Assembly (NCBI RefSeq): GCF_005862305.2
Contig: NZ_CP054021.1
Span: 1,922,001-1,986,000 of the forward strand
From: Rhizobium indicum
GTDB lineage: Bacteria; Pseudomonadota; Alphaproteobacteria; Rhizobiales; Rhizobiaceae
Length of the DNA: 64,000 nt
Reading direction: 5' to 3'
Shown here: positions 1 to 8,920 of the stretch, in pieces
How the letters are laid out: each line of letters begins with the position of its first letter
Numbering within the stretch: the first letter of the stretch is position 1
Made by a program: the position numbers and the translations under genes
The notes under the pieces: generated by a model
What the model was told of the DNA's origin: nothing
The model's input: only the letters and a program-made list of their open reading frames with translations
Database searches by the model: none

Positions 1-517
1 GAACATCGGAAATGCCGCCGTCATCATCGTCGCTGACCTTGTCCGTATCGGTTTCCAGCGCGTCGGCCTTGGTATGTTTGCCGCCCTTGGCTGCCGGAGC
101 GACCTCGTCTGCGGGACTGTCCTTCGGATCGAGCTTGCCGAAGGCGAGATCGGCCGGCATTTTGACCTCAGCCTTTACGGGCTTTGTCGTGGCCTTTTCA
201 ATACTGGCAATCGTTTCCGGCTGTACCTCCGCCTGTGCCTTCAGCGCGGCGTCGCCGAGGTCGATCAACGGCTTTGCACTGCTGCGGCCGCGGATCGTCC
301 GCGCCACTTTCTCGGCGCCGCCATCGGCAGCCACGCCCTGATCCGGCTGCGCATCGTCGGGCTCGTCATTGACGGCATCGCTGCCTGCCTTGGCAAGCGC
401 GTCGAAGAAGCCGCTCTTTTGGCCGTCAGCATCACCTTTTCCGGCCAGTCGCGCGGATTTCGCAACCGCGGCCGTCTCCGTACCGGAGGCTCCGCCCGAG
501 ACGCTTATATCCATCAT
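1..517 (-). CDS. fliK: FliK, flagellar hook-length control protein (formerly MotD), N-terminal part
   Basis: The gene starts with an ATGA overlap on the motC stop and stays open to the window edge, so only about 172 N-terminal residues are visible. They read MMDISVSGGASG followed by a long Ala/Asp/Lys/Pro-rich low-complexity stretch ending in an acidic DDDD run. This is typical of the poorly conserved, exported N-half of FliK; the conserved C-terminal domain lies outside. The position directly after motB-motC matches the rhizobial gene once called motD and later reassigned as the hook-length regulator FliK. The identification therefore rests on synteny and composition, not on a conserved domain. 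Confidence 0.8.
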   Translation of the reverse strand, partial: MMDISVSGGASGTETAAVAKSARLAGKGDADGQKSGFFDALAKAGSDAVNDEPDDAQPDQGVAADGGAEKVARTIRGRSSAKPLIDLGDAALKAQAEVQPETIASIEKATTKPVKAEVKMPADLAFGKLDPKDSPADEVAPAAKGGKHTKADALETDTDKVSDDDDGGISDV

Positions 518-1809
518 TGTTCGTTGCCTTCTTGCGCCAGAAGACCGTCGATCTCGTCGAGCTTGGATCGACTGGTCGTCACAAATGCGTTGAATGAGGG
601 GTCGGTATCCTGGCTTCGGCCAGTTGATGCCACACCTCCCGGAACAGGCTCGGGAAGCGCGCCTGGCGCTCCCGGTTGCATGGCTATCGCCGCAGCCTTT
701 TCAGAAGTGATTTCTTGATGATCAGTGTTAGGATTGGAGGCTTGCGTCAAGCTTGCCGGGTCGGGAGCGCGCAGGATCTGCTCGGCAACGGATCGCGCCG
801 CCTCCTGCAGCGCCTGATCCCGCCGCGACAGCGCGTCGCCGTCGATGCCGCTGACATTCTTTGCTGCCTGATCGATATCCTCGGTGGGAAGACCGGCCAT
901 GCCGCCATAGAAATCCGCGAGCGGACCGAAAGCATTGTCGGTGCCGCCGCCAAGCGACTGCACGCGTCCGACCGCCATGCGCGCCAGCTCCGGCTTGCCT
1001 GATATAGCGGCGGCGCGGGCGATGCGCAGATAGACCTCGCGCTGGCGCGGTGCGTCCATGAAGGACAGGATGTCGATGACATCCTGCGGCTTCACGTCGT
1101 GATCGTGGCCGACGACGAGGGTGACGAAAAGATCGGCGAACTGGCTGGCATAGGGCGAATGCAGGAAGCGACGGACATAGCGCTGCGAATAGGCCATTCC
1201 CCTGTCGAGCATCCCCTTGTCGACGCAAATGGCGACGGAGCGGCGCAACGCCGCCTCCTCGACGATCGTGCCCGGGGCGGCAAGGCGCGCCTGGTCGTAG
1301 AGATCCAGCGCGTCTGTCGGTTTCGTCGCGATCAGCACGTTGCCGCCGATCAGCGCAAGGTAGGGGCCGATCTTCTTGTCGCGATATTCCCTGGCCGTCT
1401 CCTGCAGCGTCTTGGCGACGAGGAGGCCCTTGCCGCTCAAATATTTGCGCAGCACATCGGTGACACGGTTGTCGAAATAGCCGTTGACGTCGTGGGCGAT
1501 CAGATATTCGAGCGTCTGGGGGTTGCCGCCGCTCATCGTGTAGATCAGCGCTGCGTCGACATTGCGGTCGTCCTCGAAGATCGACGGTTCGACGGTGCGC
1601 AGCCGCGTGTCGATCGTGCCCAGCATGAAGCGCTGCATCTCACCGGCCGAATGATCGCCGGTAACGACGGAATCCTGCACGAATTGCAGCGACCGCAGCA
1701 TTTTGTAGGGAGCGAGATCGTCCGGATCCTGCGCATTGGCTGCGGCCGGCGAAAGCATCGCCAGGCCGAGAGCCACAAATCCGACGTAACAATGCTGCCG
1801 ACGCGCCAT
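514..1809 (-). CDS. motC: MotC, periplasmic motility protein
   Basis: The protein has 431 residues with a clear Sec signal peptide (hydrophobic core FVALGLAMLSPAAANA, cleavage near residue 26). The rest is a soluble, helix-rich, Ala-rich periplasmic protein with no membrane segment. MotC is restricted to Rhizobiaceae; in Sinorhizobium meliloti it is needed for flagellar rotation and thought to act on the MotB periplasmic part. It starts 4 bp after the motB stop and overlaps fliK by ATGA, so fliH-like-motB-motC-fliK form one transcription unit. Its dedicated chaperone MotE is encoded near 13.3 kb. Confidence 0.93.
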   Translation of the reverse strand: MARRQHCYVGFVALGLAMLSPAAANAQDPDDLAPYKMLRSLQFVQDSVVTGDHSAGEMQRFMLGTIDTRLRTVEPSIFEDDRNVDAALIYTMSGGNPQTLEYLIAHDVNGYFDNRVTDVLRKYLSGKGLLVAKTLQETAREYRDKKIGPYLALIGGNVLIATKPTDALDLYDQARLAAPGTIVEEAALRRSVAICVDKGMLDRGMAYSQRYVRRFLHSPYASQFADLFVTLVVGHDHDVKPQDVIDILSFMDAPRQREVYLRIARAAAISGKPELARMAVGRVQSLGGGTDNAFGPLADFYGGMAGLPTEDIDQAAKNVSGIDGDALSRRDQALQEAARSVAEQILRAPDPASLTQASNPNTDHQEITSEKAAAIAMQPGAPGALPEPVPGGVASTGRSQDTDPSFNAFVTTSRSKLDEIDGLLAQEGNEQ

Positions 1810-1813
1810 TCGA

Positions 1814-3145
1814 CTATCCTTGATCCGCCTGCACCAGAATCTCGATCCGGCGGTTGGTGGCGTTGAACGGGTCAGACGGCAGCTTCAGCCGACGGTCGGC
1901 AAAGCCGGAGACCTGGGAGATGCGTTTCTCGTCGAGCCCGCCGCGCACGAGCATGTAGTAGGCGCTCTGAGCGCGGTCCATCGAAAGCCGCCAGTTCTCG
2001 TTCTGCGCGCCCTTATACTGGCGACCGTCCGTGTGGCCGCGGATGGCGACCGCGCCACCCCTCTCCTTCAGGATCGTGCCGATCTTTTCCATGGCGAGCA
2101 CCATTTCCTGGCGCGGAACCGCAGAACCGATATTGAACATCGAATCGTCGGTCTGGTCGGAGATGCTGACCAGCAATCCGCCTTCGGACGCCGTCACGGT
2201 CAGGCCTTCGGCGAGCTTGCCGGCAACGCCGCCGATCTGCTGGGCGATCTGCGCCTGCAGCTGCTCGGCTTCCTTCTGCTGCTTCTGCTCGGTCTCGGCG
2301 GCACTCTTGTCCGCATCCTTCTGATGATCGGCGTCCTTCTGAGCTTCGGCCTTCTTGTCTTCGGGCGACTTGCCACCCGGCGTCTTGCCGTCCTTGGCCT
2401 CGACCGCGCCCTTGATTTCCTTGGTTTCTTTGGTCTCCTGGGCGGCCTTCTGATCGGTGGTCAGCGGTATCGGCTTGGCGTCCTCAAGCTTGGCGATCTC
2501 GGTCGTCTCGCTCTCGACCGCCTGCTCGTCGCTCTTGCCGGGCGGCAACGGCTTGCCGGCCGTCGTGACCTCGACCTGCTTCGTCCAGAAATCCGGATCG
2601 AAGGGATCACGATAGGCCTCGCCGCCATCGGCACCGGTGGCCGGGCCGGAATCGGCGGCACCGCCATCGCCCTTGGCGCTGACATTGGCCTGCTGGCCGA
2701 CTTCCTGGGCAATCTCGGCGAGAACCGAATAAGGGTTTTCGAAGAAATCGGCCTCGGAATAATTGGTTTGGTCGCCGGAGGTCGATGTCTGGTCGTCACC
2801 ATCCGCCGCAGCCTTGCCGTCGTTCGGATCTTCTTCCTTCTGTTTCGACTTCTCCTGCTTCTCCTCACCCTCGGCATTGTCGACGGGCTTCTTCAGGCCC
2901 TTCTCGGTCGGCTTTTCGTCGGAGAGTTTGATCGGATTGAAATAGGTCGCGACCGAAGCCTTGGTCTCCTCGTTGGCGGCATTGACCAGCCACATGACCA
3001 GGAAGAACGCCATCATCGCCGTCATGAAGTCGGCATAGGCAATTTTCCACGCACCGCCATGGGCGCCATCGTGATCACCGCCGCCATGTCTCTTGACGAT
3101 GATGATCTCGTTCTTGCCGTGGTGGTGGTTTTCGCCTTCGCTCAT
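1814..3145 (-). CDS. motB: MotB, flagellar motor stator protein
   Basis: The protein has 443 residues. After a His/Gly-rich cytoplasmic start comes the single membrane helix (about residues 36-56, [17 protein letters not shown]), with Asp39 matching the proton-binding Asp32 of E. coli MotB. A long charged Lys/Glu/Asp/Ala linker (about 70-300) precedes a C-terminal OmpA/peptidoglycan-binding domain with the motif RGHTDGRQY and NWRLSMDRA. At 443 residues it is longer than enteric MotB because of the linker, as in other rhizobia. It overlaps the upstream fliH-like gene by ATGA. MotA, its partner, is encoded separately at 20.4 kb. Confidence 0.96.
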   Translation of the reverse strand: MSEGENHHHGKNEIIIVKRHGGGDHDGAHGGAWKIAYADFMTAMMAFFLVMWLVNAANEETKASVATYFNPIKLSDEKPTEKGLKKPVDNAEGEEKQEKSKQKEEDPNDGKAAADGDDQTSTSGDQTNYSEADFFENPYSVLAEIAQEVGQQANVSAKGDGGAADSGPATGADGGEAYRDPFDPDFWTKQVEVTTAGKPLPPGKSDEQAVESETTEIAKLEDAKPIPLTTDQKAAQETKETKEIKGAVEAKDGKTPGGKSPEDKKAEAQKDADHQKDADKSAAETEQKQQKEAEQLQAQIAQQIGGVAGKLAEGLTVTASEGGLLVSISDQTDDSMFNIGSAVPRQEMVLAMEKIGTILKERGGAVAIRGHTDGRQYKGAQNENWRLSMDRAQSAYYMLVRGGLDEKRISQVSGFADRRLKLPSDPFNATNRRIEILVQADQG

Positions 3146-3771
3146 TCCAGAACTTTCTTCAAGCTGGCCGCCCAGGCGGACATACGGGTGACGATGACGG
3201 AATCACCGATTTCAACGGCAAGATCGATATCGTCGGTCTCAAAGTGGCGAACCGCGCCGGCATGTTCGCCGAGCTCGGCCTTCAATATATCGAAAAGCCG
3301 GGTCGGGCCCCTGACGACGATCGCTCCGGCCGCGCCTTCGAGGATCGCATCACGCAGCAGGGCGGCGAGGCTTTCGGCAGCCTTGGCCGCAAGCGCTTCC
3401 GTCATCACAGGCGCGATGGCCTGGGCGGCGCCGGCGCTGACCAGCTGAGCGACCTCTTCGGCGATATCGCGGATGCGGGACGCAATGACCGCCGCCGCCT
3501 CGACTTCGTAACGAAGCTTCAGCTCTTCGAGTTCACGCGCATGGACCTCCGCCAGCGTCCGCGCCTCGCGTTCGTACTTTTCGGTCAATTCCACGGTCGC
3601 TGCGGCATGACCTTCCGCATAGGCTTCGCGGCGCTCCGCCTCGACGTCGATCGCCGGTTCGCTCGGCATTTCGGGGAAATCGTCGCCGCCGAAATCGTTC
3701 ATGTCGAGGATCGGCGCTGACGATTCCGGTTCACCGAAATCCTTCAAATACCGGGAAAGCGTAATGCTCAT
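3142..3771 (-). CDS. FliH-like flagellar assembly protein, first gene of the motB operon
   Basis: The chosen start ([13 protein letters not shown]) gives 209 residues; an in-frame upstream extension of 30 codons is possible but runs into low-complexity DNA. The middle (about 50-120) is a charged Glu/Arg/Ala helix of coiled-coil type with the spaced Ala/Glu pattern of FliH/YscL ATPase regulators, followed by a small alpha/beta C-terminal domain. FliH binds the export ATPase FliI, and no other FliH candidate is seen among the many flagellar genes here, which supports the guess. Its stop overlaps the motB start (ATGA). Similarity is structural rather than clear in sequence, so the function is inferred. 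Confidence 0.6.
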   Translation of the reverse strand: MSITLSRYLKDFGEPESSAPILDMNDFGGDDFPEMPSEPAIDVEAERREAYAEGHAAATVELTEKYEREARTLAEVHARELEELKLRYEVEAAAVIASRIRDIAEEVAQLVSAGAAQAIAPVMTEALAAKAAESLAALLRDAILEGAAGAIVVRGPTRLFDILKAELGEHAGAVRHFETDDIDLAVEIGDSVIVTRMSAWAASLKKVLE

Positions 3772-3974
3772 AAAAAACCATCCAGCATTCGGGAGGCATG
3801 CAGCATGCCCGCCCCCGCTCAAAGTGACCTTGCGCGCCGGCATCCCCTTCGAAACGGGCAAGGGCCTGACCTTGCACCGGCACGGATTCGGACGATGCCT
3901 TCATGCCGGAAACTAGGCAGTCAAACTTGCGCGAGGATGAATGGCGCCGCCGCCACCCGTGATCGCGCCCACCC

Positions 3975-4937
3975 CTATTCCAGCAGGATCAGGATCTTGC
4001 TTGCGGCCGTGTTGAGGATCGAGATCGCTTCGACCGCCATCTGCTTCTGGGTCTCGATCGCCTTCTGCCGGATCGAAGCCTCGTCCATGTCGGTATCGAC
4101 GAGCGCGCCGACGCTCTTGTCGATCGAATCGGCCAGATCGGCGGTATAGTCGATCTGATCGTCGATGCGCGTCTTCATCACACCGATGGACGCGGCCGTC
4201 GTCGTCAGCGAGGAGAGAAGCGCGTCGGTGACGTCAAGCATGTCGGTGAGTTGCTCACCGGTCGTGTTGTTGTCGATCGCAATTTCCGTACCCGTCGCCG
4301 GCGTGGTCGAGTTGGCGTTCAAAAGGTAGTAGTTGCGCGACGTCGCACCGCTGTTGTTGATCGCATTGGCATCGACCGACTTGGTCAGCAGGCCACCGCT
4401 CGCATTGTTCTTGTCGATGAGGATGGTCTGCGACGATGGGAAATCGATGGTCTGGGCCTGATATTCGCCGGTCGGAGCGCGCACGAAACCAGAGATGACC
4501 TGCCATGTCGGCGGCGCAGCGGTGTCGCCGTTCAACAGCCAGTTTTCACCCGCAAACGACGTCGATTCAACGATCGTCTGCAGCTGCTCTTTGTATTCGC
4601 TAATCTCGGCGTTGATCTTGTCCTTGTCGGCGCCGGGCTCTCTTGCCGAAACCAGTTTGGCGCGAATATCGCCTATGAGATCGATCGCCGAGTTCATCGC
4701 CGTGTAGGTCGCATCCACCTTGGCAGCGCCGAGACCGAGCGCATCTCCGATCGTTCCGAGATTGGTGCTGTCCGAGCGCATGACGGTCGCGACCGACCAA
4801 TAGGACGCATCGTCGGCGGCCGTCTCGATACGATATCCCGACGACACTTGCTGCTGGGTCTGGTTGGCTTCTTTGTTGATGCTGCGCAGCACCGCAAGCG
4901 CATTCACCGCGGCCGCGTTGGTAATCTTAACGGTCAT
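3975..4937 (-). CDS. flaD: FlaD, divergent flagellin
   Basis: The protein has 320 residues and begins MTVKITNAAAVNALAVLRSIN. The N-terminal flagellin domain (about 1-130, with QQQVSSGYRI and AADDASYWS) and the C-terminal D0/D1 helices are present, with a variable centre. It is the most different of the four tandem flagellins: it is 17-19 residues longer, and it ends ASKILILLE instead of the NILxLFR ending of FlaA-FlaC. A long in-frame upstream extension was rejected because flagellins are exported through an N-terminal D0 helix that must start here and because the shared promoter-like element lies just upstream. The name follows gene order in R. leguminosarum. Confidence 0.9.
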   Translation of the reverse strand: MTVKITNAAAVNALAVLRSINKEANQTQQQVSSGYRIETAADDASYWSVATVMRSDSTNLGTIGDALGLGAAKVDATYTAMNSAIDLIGDIRAKLVSAREPGADKDKINAEISEYKEQLQTIVESTSFAGENWLLNGDTAAPPTWQVISGFVRAPTGEYQAQTIDFPSSQTILIDKNNASGGLLTKSVDANAINNSGATSRNYYLLNANSTTPATGTEIAIDNNTTGEQLTDMLDVTDALLSSLTTTAASIGVMKTRIDDQIDYTADLADSIDKSVGALVDTDMDEASIRQKAIETQKQMAVEAISILNTAASKILILLE

Positions 4938-4963
4938 CGACAGGTCTCGGAATCGGGGTGAAA

Positions 4964-5005
4964 GGGCAGGCCGGATTGCCGGCGGCGACTGAAGTGGCGT
5001 CATGC
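4964..5005 (-). promoter_or_regulatory. Shared flagellin/che upstream element, flaD copy
   Basis: On the minus strand a GCATGACGCC core is followed by two CCGG blocks and a CTGCCC end, finishing 26 bp before the flaD start. It is the weakest of the four flagellin copies, with CTGCCC where the others have ATGTCC. Whether it is a promoter or an activator site cannot be told from sequence. Confidence 0.5.
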
Positions 5006-5141
5006 CTCCGGCAGAGTTTCTACCGGCGTGTCGCAAAAGCAAATCAACTCGAGGCGAAGTTAACTCGATACCAACCTGTTGGGCAAGTGCGCAGCACTGA
5101 GCCCGATGCAGCGATCGCAATTCCGACCAAAGCATTGATAT

Positions 5142-5173
5142 AAAAGAAAGAACCGCGCCATTTCGGGCGCGGT
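5142..5173 (-). terminator. Rho-independent terminator of flaC
   Basis: A GC-rich 7-bp stem (CCGCGCC/GGCGCGG) with a short loop is followed on the minus strand by TTCTTTCTTTT, 65 bp after the flaC stop. It separates flaC from flaD. Confidence 0.75.
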
Positions 5174-5237
5174 CCGGGATGCTTTGCACTTCTTGCCAGA
5201 CGACGGCGCAAGATTGGGTCCAGCTTCAGCGCCTGAT

Positions 5238-6149
5238 TTAGCTGCGGAACAGCGTGAGGATGTTCTGAGCGCTGGAGTTGGCAATCGACAGCGACTGGAT
5301 GGCCAGCTGCTGCTGCGTTTGCAGCGCCGTCAGCTTGCTCGATTCCTCTTCCATGTCGGCATCGACGAGGCGGCCGACACCCGATTCGATCGAGTCGCTG
5401 AGCGCGCCGACGAAGTTTTCCTGCAGATCGATGCGCGTGGAAATCGAGCCGAGCTGCGATGCAGCCTTGGTCATCGCCTCCAGGCCGGCCTCGATCGACG
5501 TCAGAGCCATGGAGATCTCAGCCGAGCCGAAAGTGCTGATGTCCATCGAGTAGATCGAGCCGATCGTTCCATATGATGTGCCGATGATGCCGGAACTCGT
5601 GTCGATCACGCCGGCCGAGGTCATGCCGAAGAGGACGTTGCCTGTGGAGCTCGAGTTCAGGATGTAGTCCGTCGTCTTGACGGAGACATTGCCATTGCCA
5701 TCACGCACGAAGGTGGAAACGACGCTCTTGGTGCCGTCGGCGCCGGCAACCCAGTTTTCACCGGAGAAGGAAGCCGATTGCGCGATGCTCAGGAGCTGCT
5801 GCTGCAGCTGGCTGATTTCTTCCTGGACCTTGGTCTTGTCGACGCCCTTTTCGGTCGCGGCGACGATTTTCGCCTTGATTTCGCTGATGACGTCGATGGC
5901 GCTGTCCATGGCAGAGTAAGCGGTGTCGACTTTGGCGGCGCCGAGGCCGAGAGCGTCGGAAACAGCTCCGAGAGCCTTGTTGTCCGAACGCATGGTCGTT
6001 GCGATCGACCAGTAGGCGGCGTTATCGGCTGCCTTTTCGACGCGGTAACCCGACGATACGTGGTTCTGCGTCGTCTCAAGGCTGTCGTTGATACCGCGGA
6101 GTGTCTGAAGAGCGGCCATCGCCGCGACGTTCGTCAAAATGCTGGTCAT
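5238..6149 (-). CDS. flaC: FlaC flagellin
   Basis: The protein has 303 residues: MTSILTNVAAMAALQTLRGIN at the start, a conserved N-terminal flagellin domain with HVSSGYRVEKAADNAAYWS, a variable centre, and a C-terminal D0 helix ending in AQNILTLFRS. It forms the filament with FlaA, FlaB and FlaD after export through the flagellar type III apparatus. The gene is its own transcription unit: a shared upstream element lies 32 bp before the start and a terminator follows the stop. It is closely related to FlaA and FlaB, as expected for tandem duplication. Confidence 0.94.
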   Translation of the reverse strand: MTSILTNVAAMAALQTLRGINDSLETTQNHVSSGYRVEKAADNAAYWSIATTMRSDNKALGAVSDALGLGAAKVDTAYSAMDSAIDVISEIKAKIVAATEKGVDKTKVQEEISQLQQQLLSIAQSASFSGENWVAGADGTKSVVSTFVRDGNGNVSVKTTDYILNSSSTGNVLFGMTSAGVIDTSSGIIGTSYGTIGSIYSMDISTFGSAEISMALTSIEAGLEAMTKAASQLGSISTRIDLQENFVGALSDSIESGVGRLVDADMEEESSKLTALQTQQQLAIQSLSIANSSAQNILTLFRS

Positions 6150-6181
6150 GAAATGATTGCCCCTTGGCGTGTGGAAAAAAG

Positions 6182-6224
6182 GGACATTCCGGAAAGCTAC
6201 CGGGAACGGGAAGCAGCCTCATGC
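6182..6224 (-). promoter_or_regulatory. Shared flagellin/che upstream element, flaC copy
   Basis: On the minus strand GCATGAGGCTG is followed by two CCGG blocks and GGAATGTCC, ending 32 bp before flaC. Just upstream, two GTTAAC blocks (minus strand GAGTTAAC and GGTTAACA) flank the element exactly as in front of flaB. Confidence 0.65.
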
Positions 6225-6306
6225 CTGTTAACCGGTTCTTAAATTTGGTTAACTCTCCGTCTCGTTGACCGCAGAAGACAGCATTATGGTTAATCATTGG
6301 TTAACG

Positions 6307-6340
6307 AAAATTAAAAAGCCGCGCTCCATCGGAGCGCGGC
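6307..6340 (-). terminator. Rho-independent terminator of flaB
   Basis: A 10-bp perfect stem (GCCGCGCTCC/GGAGCGCGGC) with a 3-nt loop is followed on the minus strand by TTTTTAATTTT, about 50 bp after the flaB stop. Confidence 0.85.
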
Positions 6341-6392
6341 TCGATTCCGAGATGCCCGCCGGAGACCGGCGGGCCGATGTTTCTGCGGGCTA

Positions 6393-7301
6393 TTAGCCGC
6401 GGAACAGCGTGAGGATGTTCTGCGAAGAGGAATTCGCGATCGACAGCGACTGGATCGCCAGCTGCTGCTGGGTCTGCAGGGCGCTGAGCTTGGAAGATTC
6501 TTCTTCCATGTTGGCGTCGACGAGGCGGCCGACACCGGAGTCGATCGAGTCGCTGAGCGCGTTGACGAAGTCTTCCTGCAGGCCGATGCGGGTGGAGATC
6601 GAGCCGAGAGCAGCGCCTGCGCTGGTCATGGCCTTCAGAGCCGATTCAACGTTGGTCAGAGCCGTCTGGATCTGGCCGAGCGTGAAGGTGGTGATGCTCA
6701 TCGAGTAGACCGAGCCGGTAGCGCCCGACGAGGTGCCGAGGATACCGGTGGAGGTTTCGACCGAGCCGCCGCTCATGCCGAACAGGACGTTGCCGGTGGA
6801 GGTGTTCGAGAGAACGTAATCGGTCGTCTTGACCGAAACGGCGTTGGAGGCGTCGCGGACGAAGGTGGAAACGACGCTCTTGGTGCCGTTTGCGCCGGCA
6901 ACCCAGTTTTCGCCCGAGAAGGAGGCTGACTGAGCAATGCTCAGGAGCTGCTGCTGCAGCTGGGTGATTTCTTCCTGGACCTTGGCCTTGTCGACGCCGT
7001 TTTCAGTGGCGGCAACGAGCTTAGCCTTGATGTTGCCGACAACGTCGATGGCGCTGTCCATGGCGGAGTAAGCGGTGTCGACCTTGGCAGCGCCGAGTCC
7101 GAGAGCGTCGGAGACAGCCGAGAGAGCCTTGTTGTCCGAACGCATGGTCGTTGCGATCGACCAGTAAGCGGCGTTGTCGGAAGCCTTGCCGACGCGATAG
7201 CCGGACGAAACGTGAGCCTGGGTTTCCTGGAGGCCCTGGTTGATGCCACGGAGAGTCTGGAGGGCTGCCATTGCAGCGTTATTGGTGTTGATGCTCGTCA
7301 T
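6393..7301 (-). CDS. flaB: FlaB flagellin
   Basis: The protein has 302 residues starting MTSINTNNAAMAALQTLRGIN and ending SSQNILTLFRG. The N-terminal (to about 135) and C-terminal (from about 215) flagellin domains are nearly identical to FlaA. The central region repeats the motif STGNVLFGMSGGSVETSTGI found also in FlaA. The gene has its own upstream element and a strong terminator, so it is transcribed alone. High identity with flaA at the DNA level makes this pair a possible site of gene conversion or deletion. Confidence 0.95.
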   Translation of the reverse strand: MTSINTNNAAMAALQTLRGINQGLQETQAHVSSGYRVGKASDNAAYWSIATTMRSDNKALSAVSDALGLGAAKVDTAYSAMDSAIDVVGNIKAKLVAATENGVDKAKVQEEITQLQQQLLSIAQSASFSGENWVAGANGTKSVVSTFVRDASNAVSVKTTDYVLSNTSTGNVLFGMSGGSVETSTGILGTSSGATGSVYSMSITTFTLGQIQTALTNVESALKAMTSAGAALGSISTRIGLQEDFVNALSDSIDSGVGRLVDANMEEESSKLSALQTQQQLAIQSLSIANSSSQNILTLFRG

Positions 7302-7336
7302 AGTTTGCTTGCCCCTTGTTGGCAGATTTTAAGAAG

Positions 7337-7381
7337 GGACATTCCGGATTTTCGGCCGGCCCACAGCGATCAGCATCATGC
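7337..7381 (-). promoter_or_regulatory. Shared flagellin/che upstream element, flaB copy
   Basis: On the minus strand GCATGATGCTG is followed by two CCGG blocks and GGAATGTCC, ending 35 bp before flaB. Two GTTAAC-type blocks lie immediately upstream, as for flaC. Confidence 0.7.
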
Positions 7382-7519
7382 CTGTTAACCATTCCTGTTA
7401 GGGTTAACTCGCCGTTTCGATGGGCCTAGATGACAGCAAGATGGTTAAGGAAAGCTAAACTCGAATTGGAAATAGCGTAAAAATATCTGAGACTTAGAAG
7501 GATTTTCATTAACCTTATG

Positions 7520-7558
7520 TTAAAACATTTCGCGGCCGGGGATGACCCGGCCGCGAAA
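7520..7558 (-). terminator. Probable terminator of flaA
   Basis: A 13-bp stem (TTTCGCGGCCGGG and its complement, 5-nt loop) lies about 25 bp after the flaA stop. The minus-strand tail ATGTTTTAAC is less uniform than a classic U-run, so efficiency is uncertain. Confidence 0.65.
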
Positions 7559-7583
7559 CTTGGAAGCCTTGTGCCGACCGGTC

Positions 7584-8489
7584 TTAGCGGAAGAGCGACA
7601 GGATGTTCTGCGAAGAGGAGTTCGCAATCGACAGCGACTGGATCGCCAGCTGCTGCTGGGTCTGCAGGGCGCTGAGCTTGGAGGATTCTTCTTCCATGTT
7701 GGCGTCGACGAGGCGGCCTACACCGGAGTCGATCGAGTCGCTGAGGGCGTTGACGAAGTCGTCCTGGCTGTCGATGCGGCTGGAGAGCGAGCCGAGAGCA
7801 GCGCCGGCGCTGGTCATGGCCTTCAGAGCCGCTTCAACGTTGGTCAAAGCCGTCTGGATCTGGCCGGCGGTGAAGTTGGTGATGCTCATCGCGTAGATCG
7901 AGCCGGTCGCGCCCGACGACGTGCCGAGGATACCGGTGGAGGTTTCGACCGAGCCGCCGCTGATGCCGAACAGGACGTTGCCGGTGGAGGTGTTCGAGAG
8001 AACGTAGTCGGTCGTCTTGATCGAAACGGCGTTCGAGCCATCGCGGACGAAGGAGGAAACAACGCTCTTGGTGCCGTTTGCGCCGGCAACCCAGTTTTCG
8101 CCGTTGAAGGAAGCCGATTGAGCGATGCTCAGGAGCTGCTGCTGCAGCTGACCGATTTCTTCCTGGACCTTGGCCTTGTCGACGCCGCTTTCGGTTGCGG
8201 CAACGAGCTTGGCCTTGATGTCGGTGACGACGTCGATGGCGCTGTCCATGGCGGTGTAAGCGGTGTCGACCTTGGCAGCGCCTACGCCGAGAGCGTCGGA
8301 AACGGCCGAGAGAGCCTTGTTGTCCGAACGCATGGTCGTTGCGATCGACCAGTAGGCAGCGTTGTCGGAAGCCTTTTCGACGCGATAGCCCGACGAAACG
8401 TGGTTCTGCGTCTGGTTGAGGCCCTGGTTGACGCTACGCAGCGTCTGGAGAGCGGCCTGTGCGGAAGAATTGGTGTTAATGCTTGTCAT
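7584..8489 (-). CDS. flaA: FlaA, principal flagellin
   Basis: The protein has 301 residues, starting MTSINTNSSAQAALQTLRSVN and ending SSQNILSLFR. Both flagellin terminal domains are complete and the central domain is short, as in other rhizobial complex filaments. It is first in the flaA-flaB-flaC-flaD tandem; by analogy with S. meliloti and R. leguminosarum FlaA is the main filament subunit. Its upstream element lies 35 bp before the start and no other gene follows before a hairpin terminator. The adjacent divergent gene encodes a glycosyltransferase that may modify it. Confidence 0.95.
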   Translation of the reverse strand: MTSINTNSSAQAALQTLRSVNQGLNQTQNHVSSGYRVEKASDNAAYWSIATTMRSDNKALSAVSDALGVGAAKVDTAYTAMDSAIDVVTDIKAKLVAATESGVDKAKVQEEIGQLQQQLLSIAQSASFNGENWVAGANGTKSVVSSFVRDGSNAVSIKTTDYVLSNTSTGNVLFGISGGSVETSTGILGTSSGATGSIYAMSITNFTAGQIQTALTNVEAALKAMTSAGAALGSLSSRIDSQDDFVNALSDSIDSGVGRLVDANMEEESSKLSALQTQQQLAIQSLSIANSSSQNILSLFR

Positions 8490-8524
8490 AAGTCTGTCCC
8501 CTGGAAAACTAGATACAAAAAGGA

Positions 8525-8570
8525 GGACATACCGGACTATAGTACCGGCGATGACGGACCAGCTTCATGC
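8525..8570 (-). promoter_or_regulatory. Shared flagellin/che upstream element, flaA copy
   Basis: On the minus strand GCATGAAGCTGG is followed by CCGGTAC, then TCCGGTATGTCC, ending 35 bp before flaA. It is the longest-spaced copy (46 bp). The rest of the 430-bp flaA-glycosyltransferase gap shows only a direct repeat TAGTTAATGCCT at 8683 and 8707. Confidence 0.65.
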
Positions 8571-8920
8571 TACTCGGCGCCTGTTTTGTTTGGCCCAAAC
8601 CCGTCATGTCCAGGGCAATTTCGCAGCCAATGCTTGCCAACTTCTTAAAAATACAGACCCTGGGCCGGCTCCTTGCAGGGCATAGTTAATGCCTTCTCAC
8701 AAGGCTTAGTTAATGCCTGCTGAAGATAATTTTTGGCATCCGAATTCGAGCGGCAAAAGCGAACTTTACCGGCGAAAGGGGCGCTTTCCTGGGACAGTCG
8801 AGGCTTTCCGGACAAAGCAGGCGCTCATCGCGCCACCGGTTTCAAGCAAGCTTCGAATGCCAGTATGGCAGATGCCGGGATAGCATCATCGGACTGACCC
8901 CGTTTTTGGGAGGACGGTCC

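Noticed and set aside
1820..3448. Long plus-strand open frame opposite motB
   Set aside because: It is antisense to the well supported motB and fliH-like genes, Leu/Arg-rich, and has no family motif; long antisense frames are expected in GC-rich coding DNA.
6393..8489. flaA-flaB similarity as a mobile or duplicated element
   Set aside because: Tandem flagellin paralogues are normal in rhizobia, and no transposase, terminal repeats or target duplications flank them.
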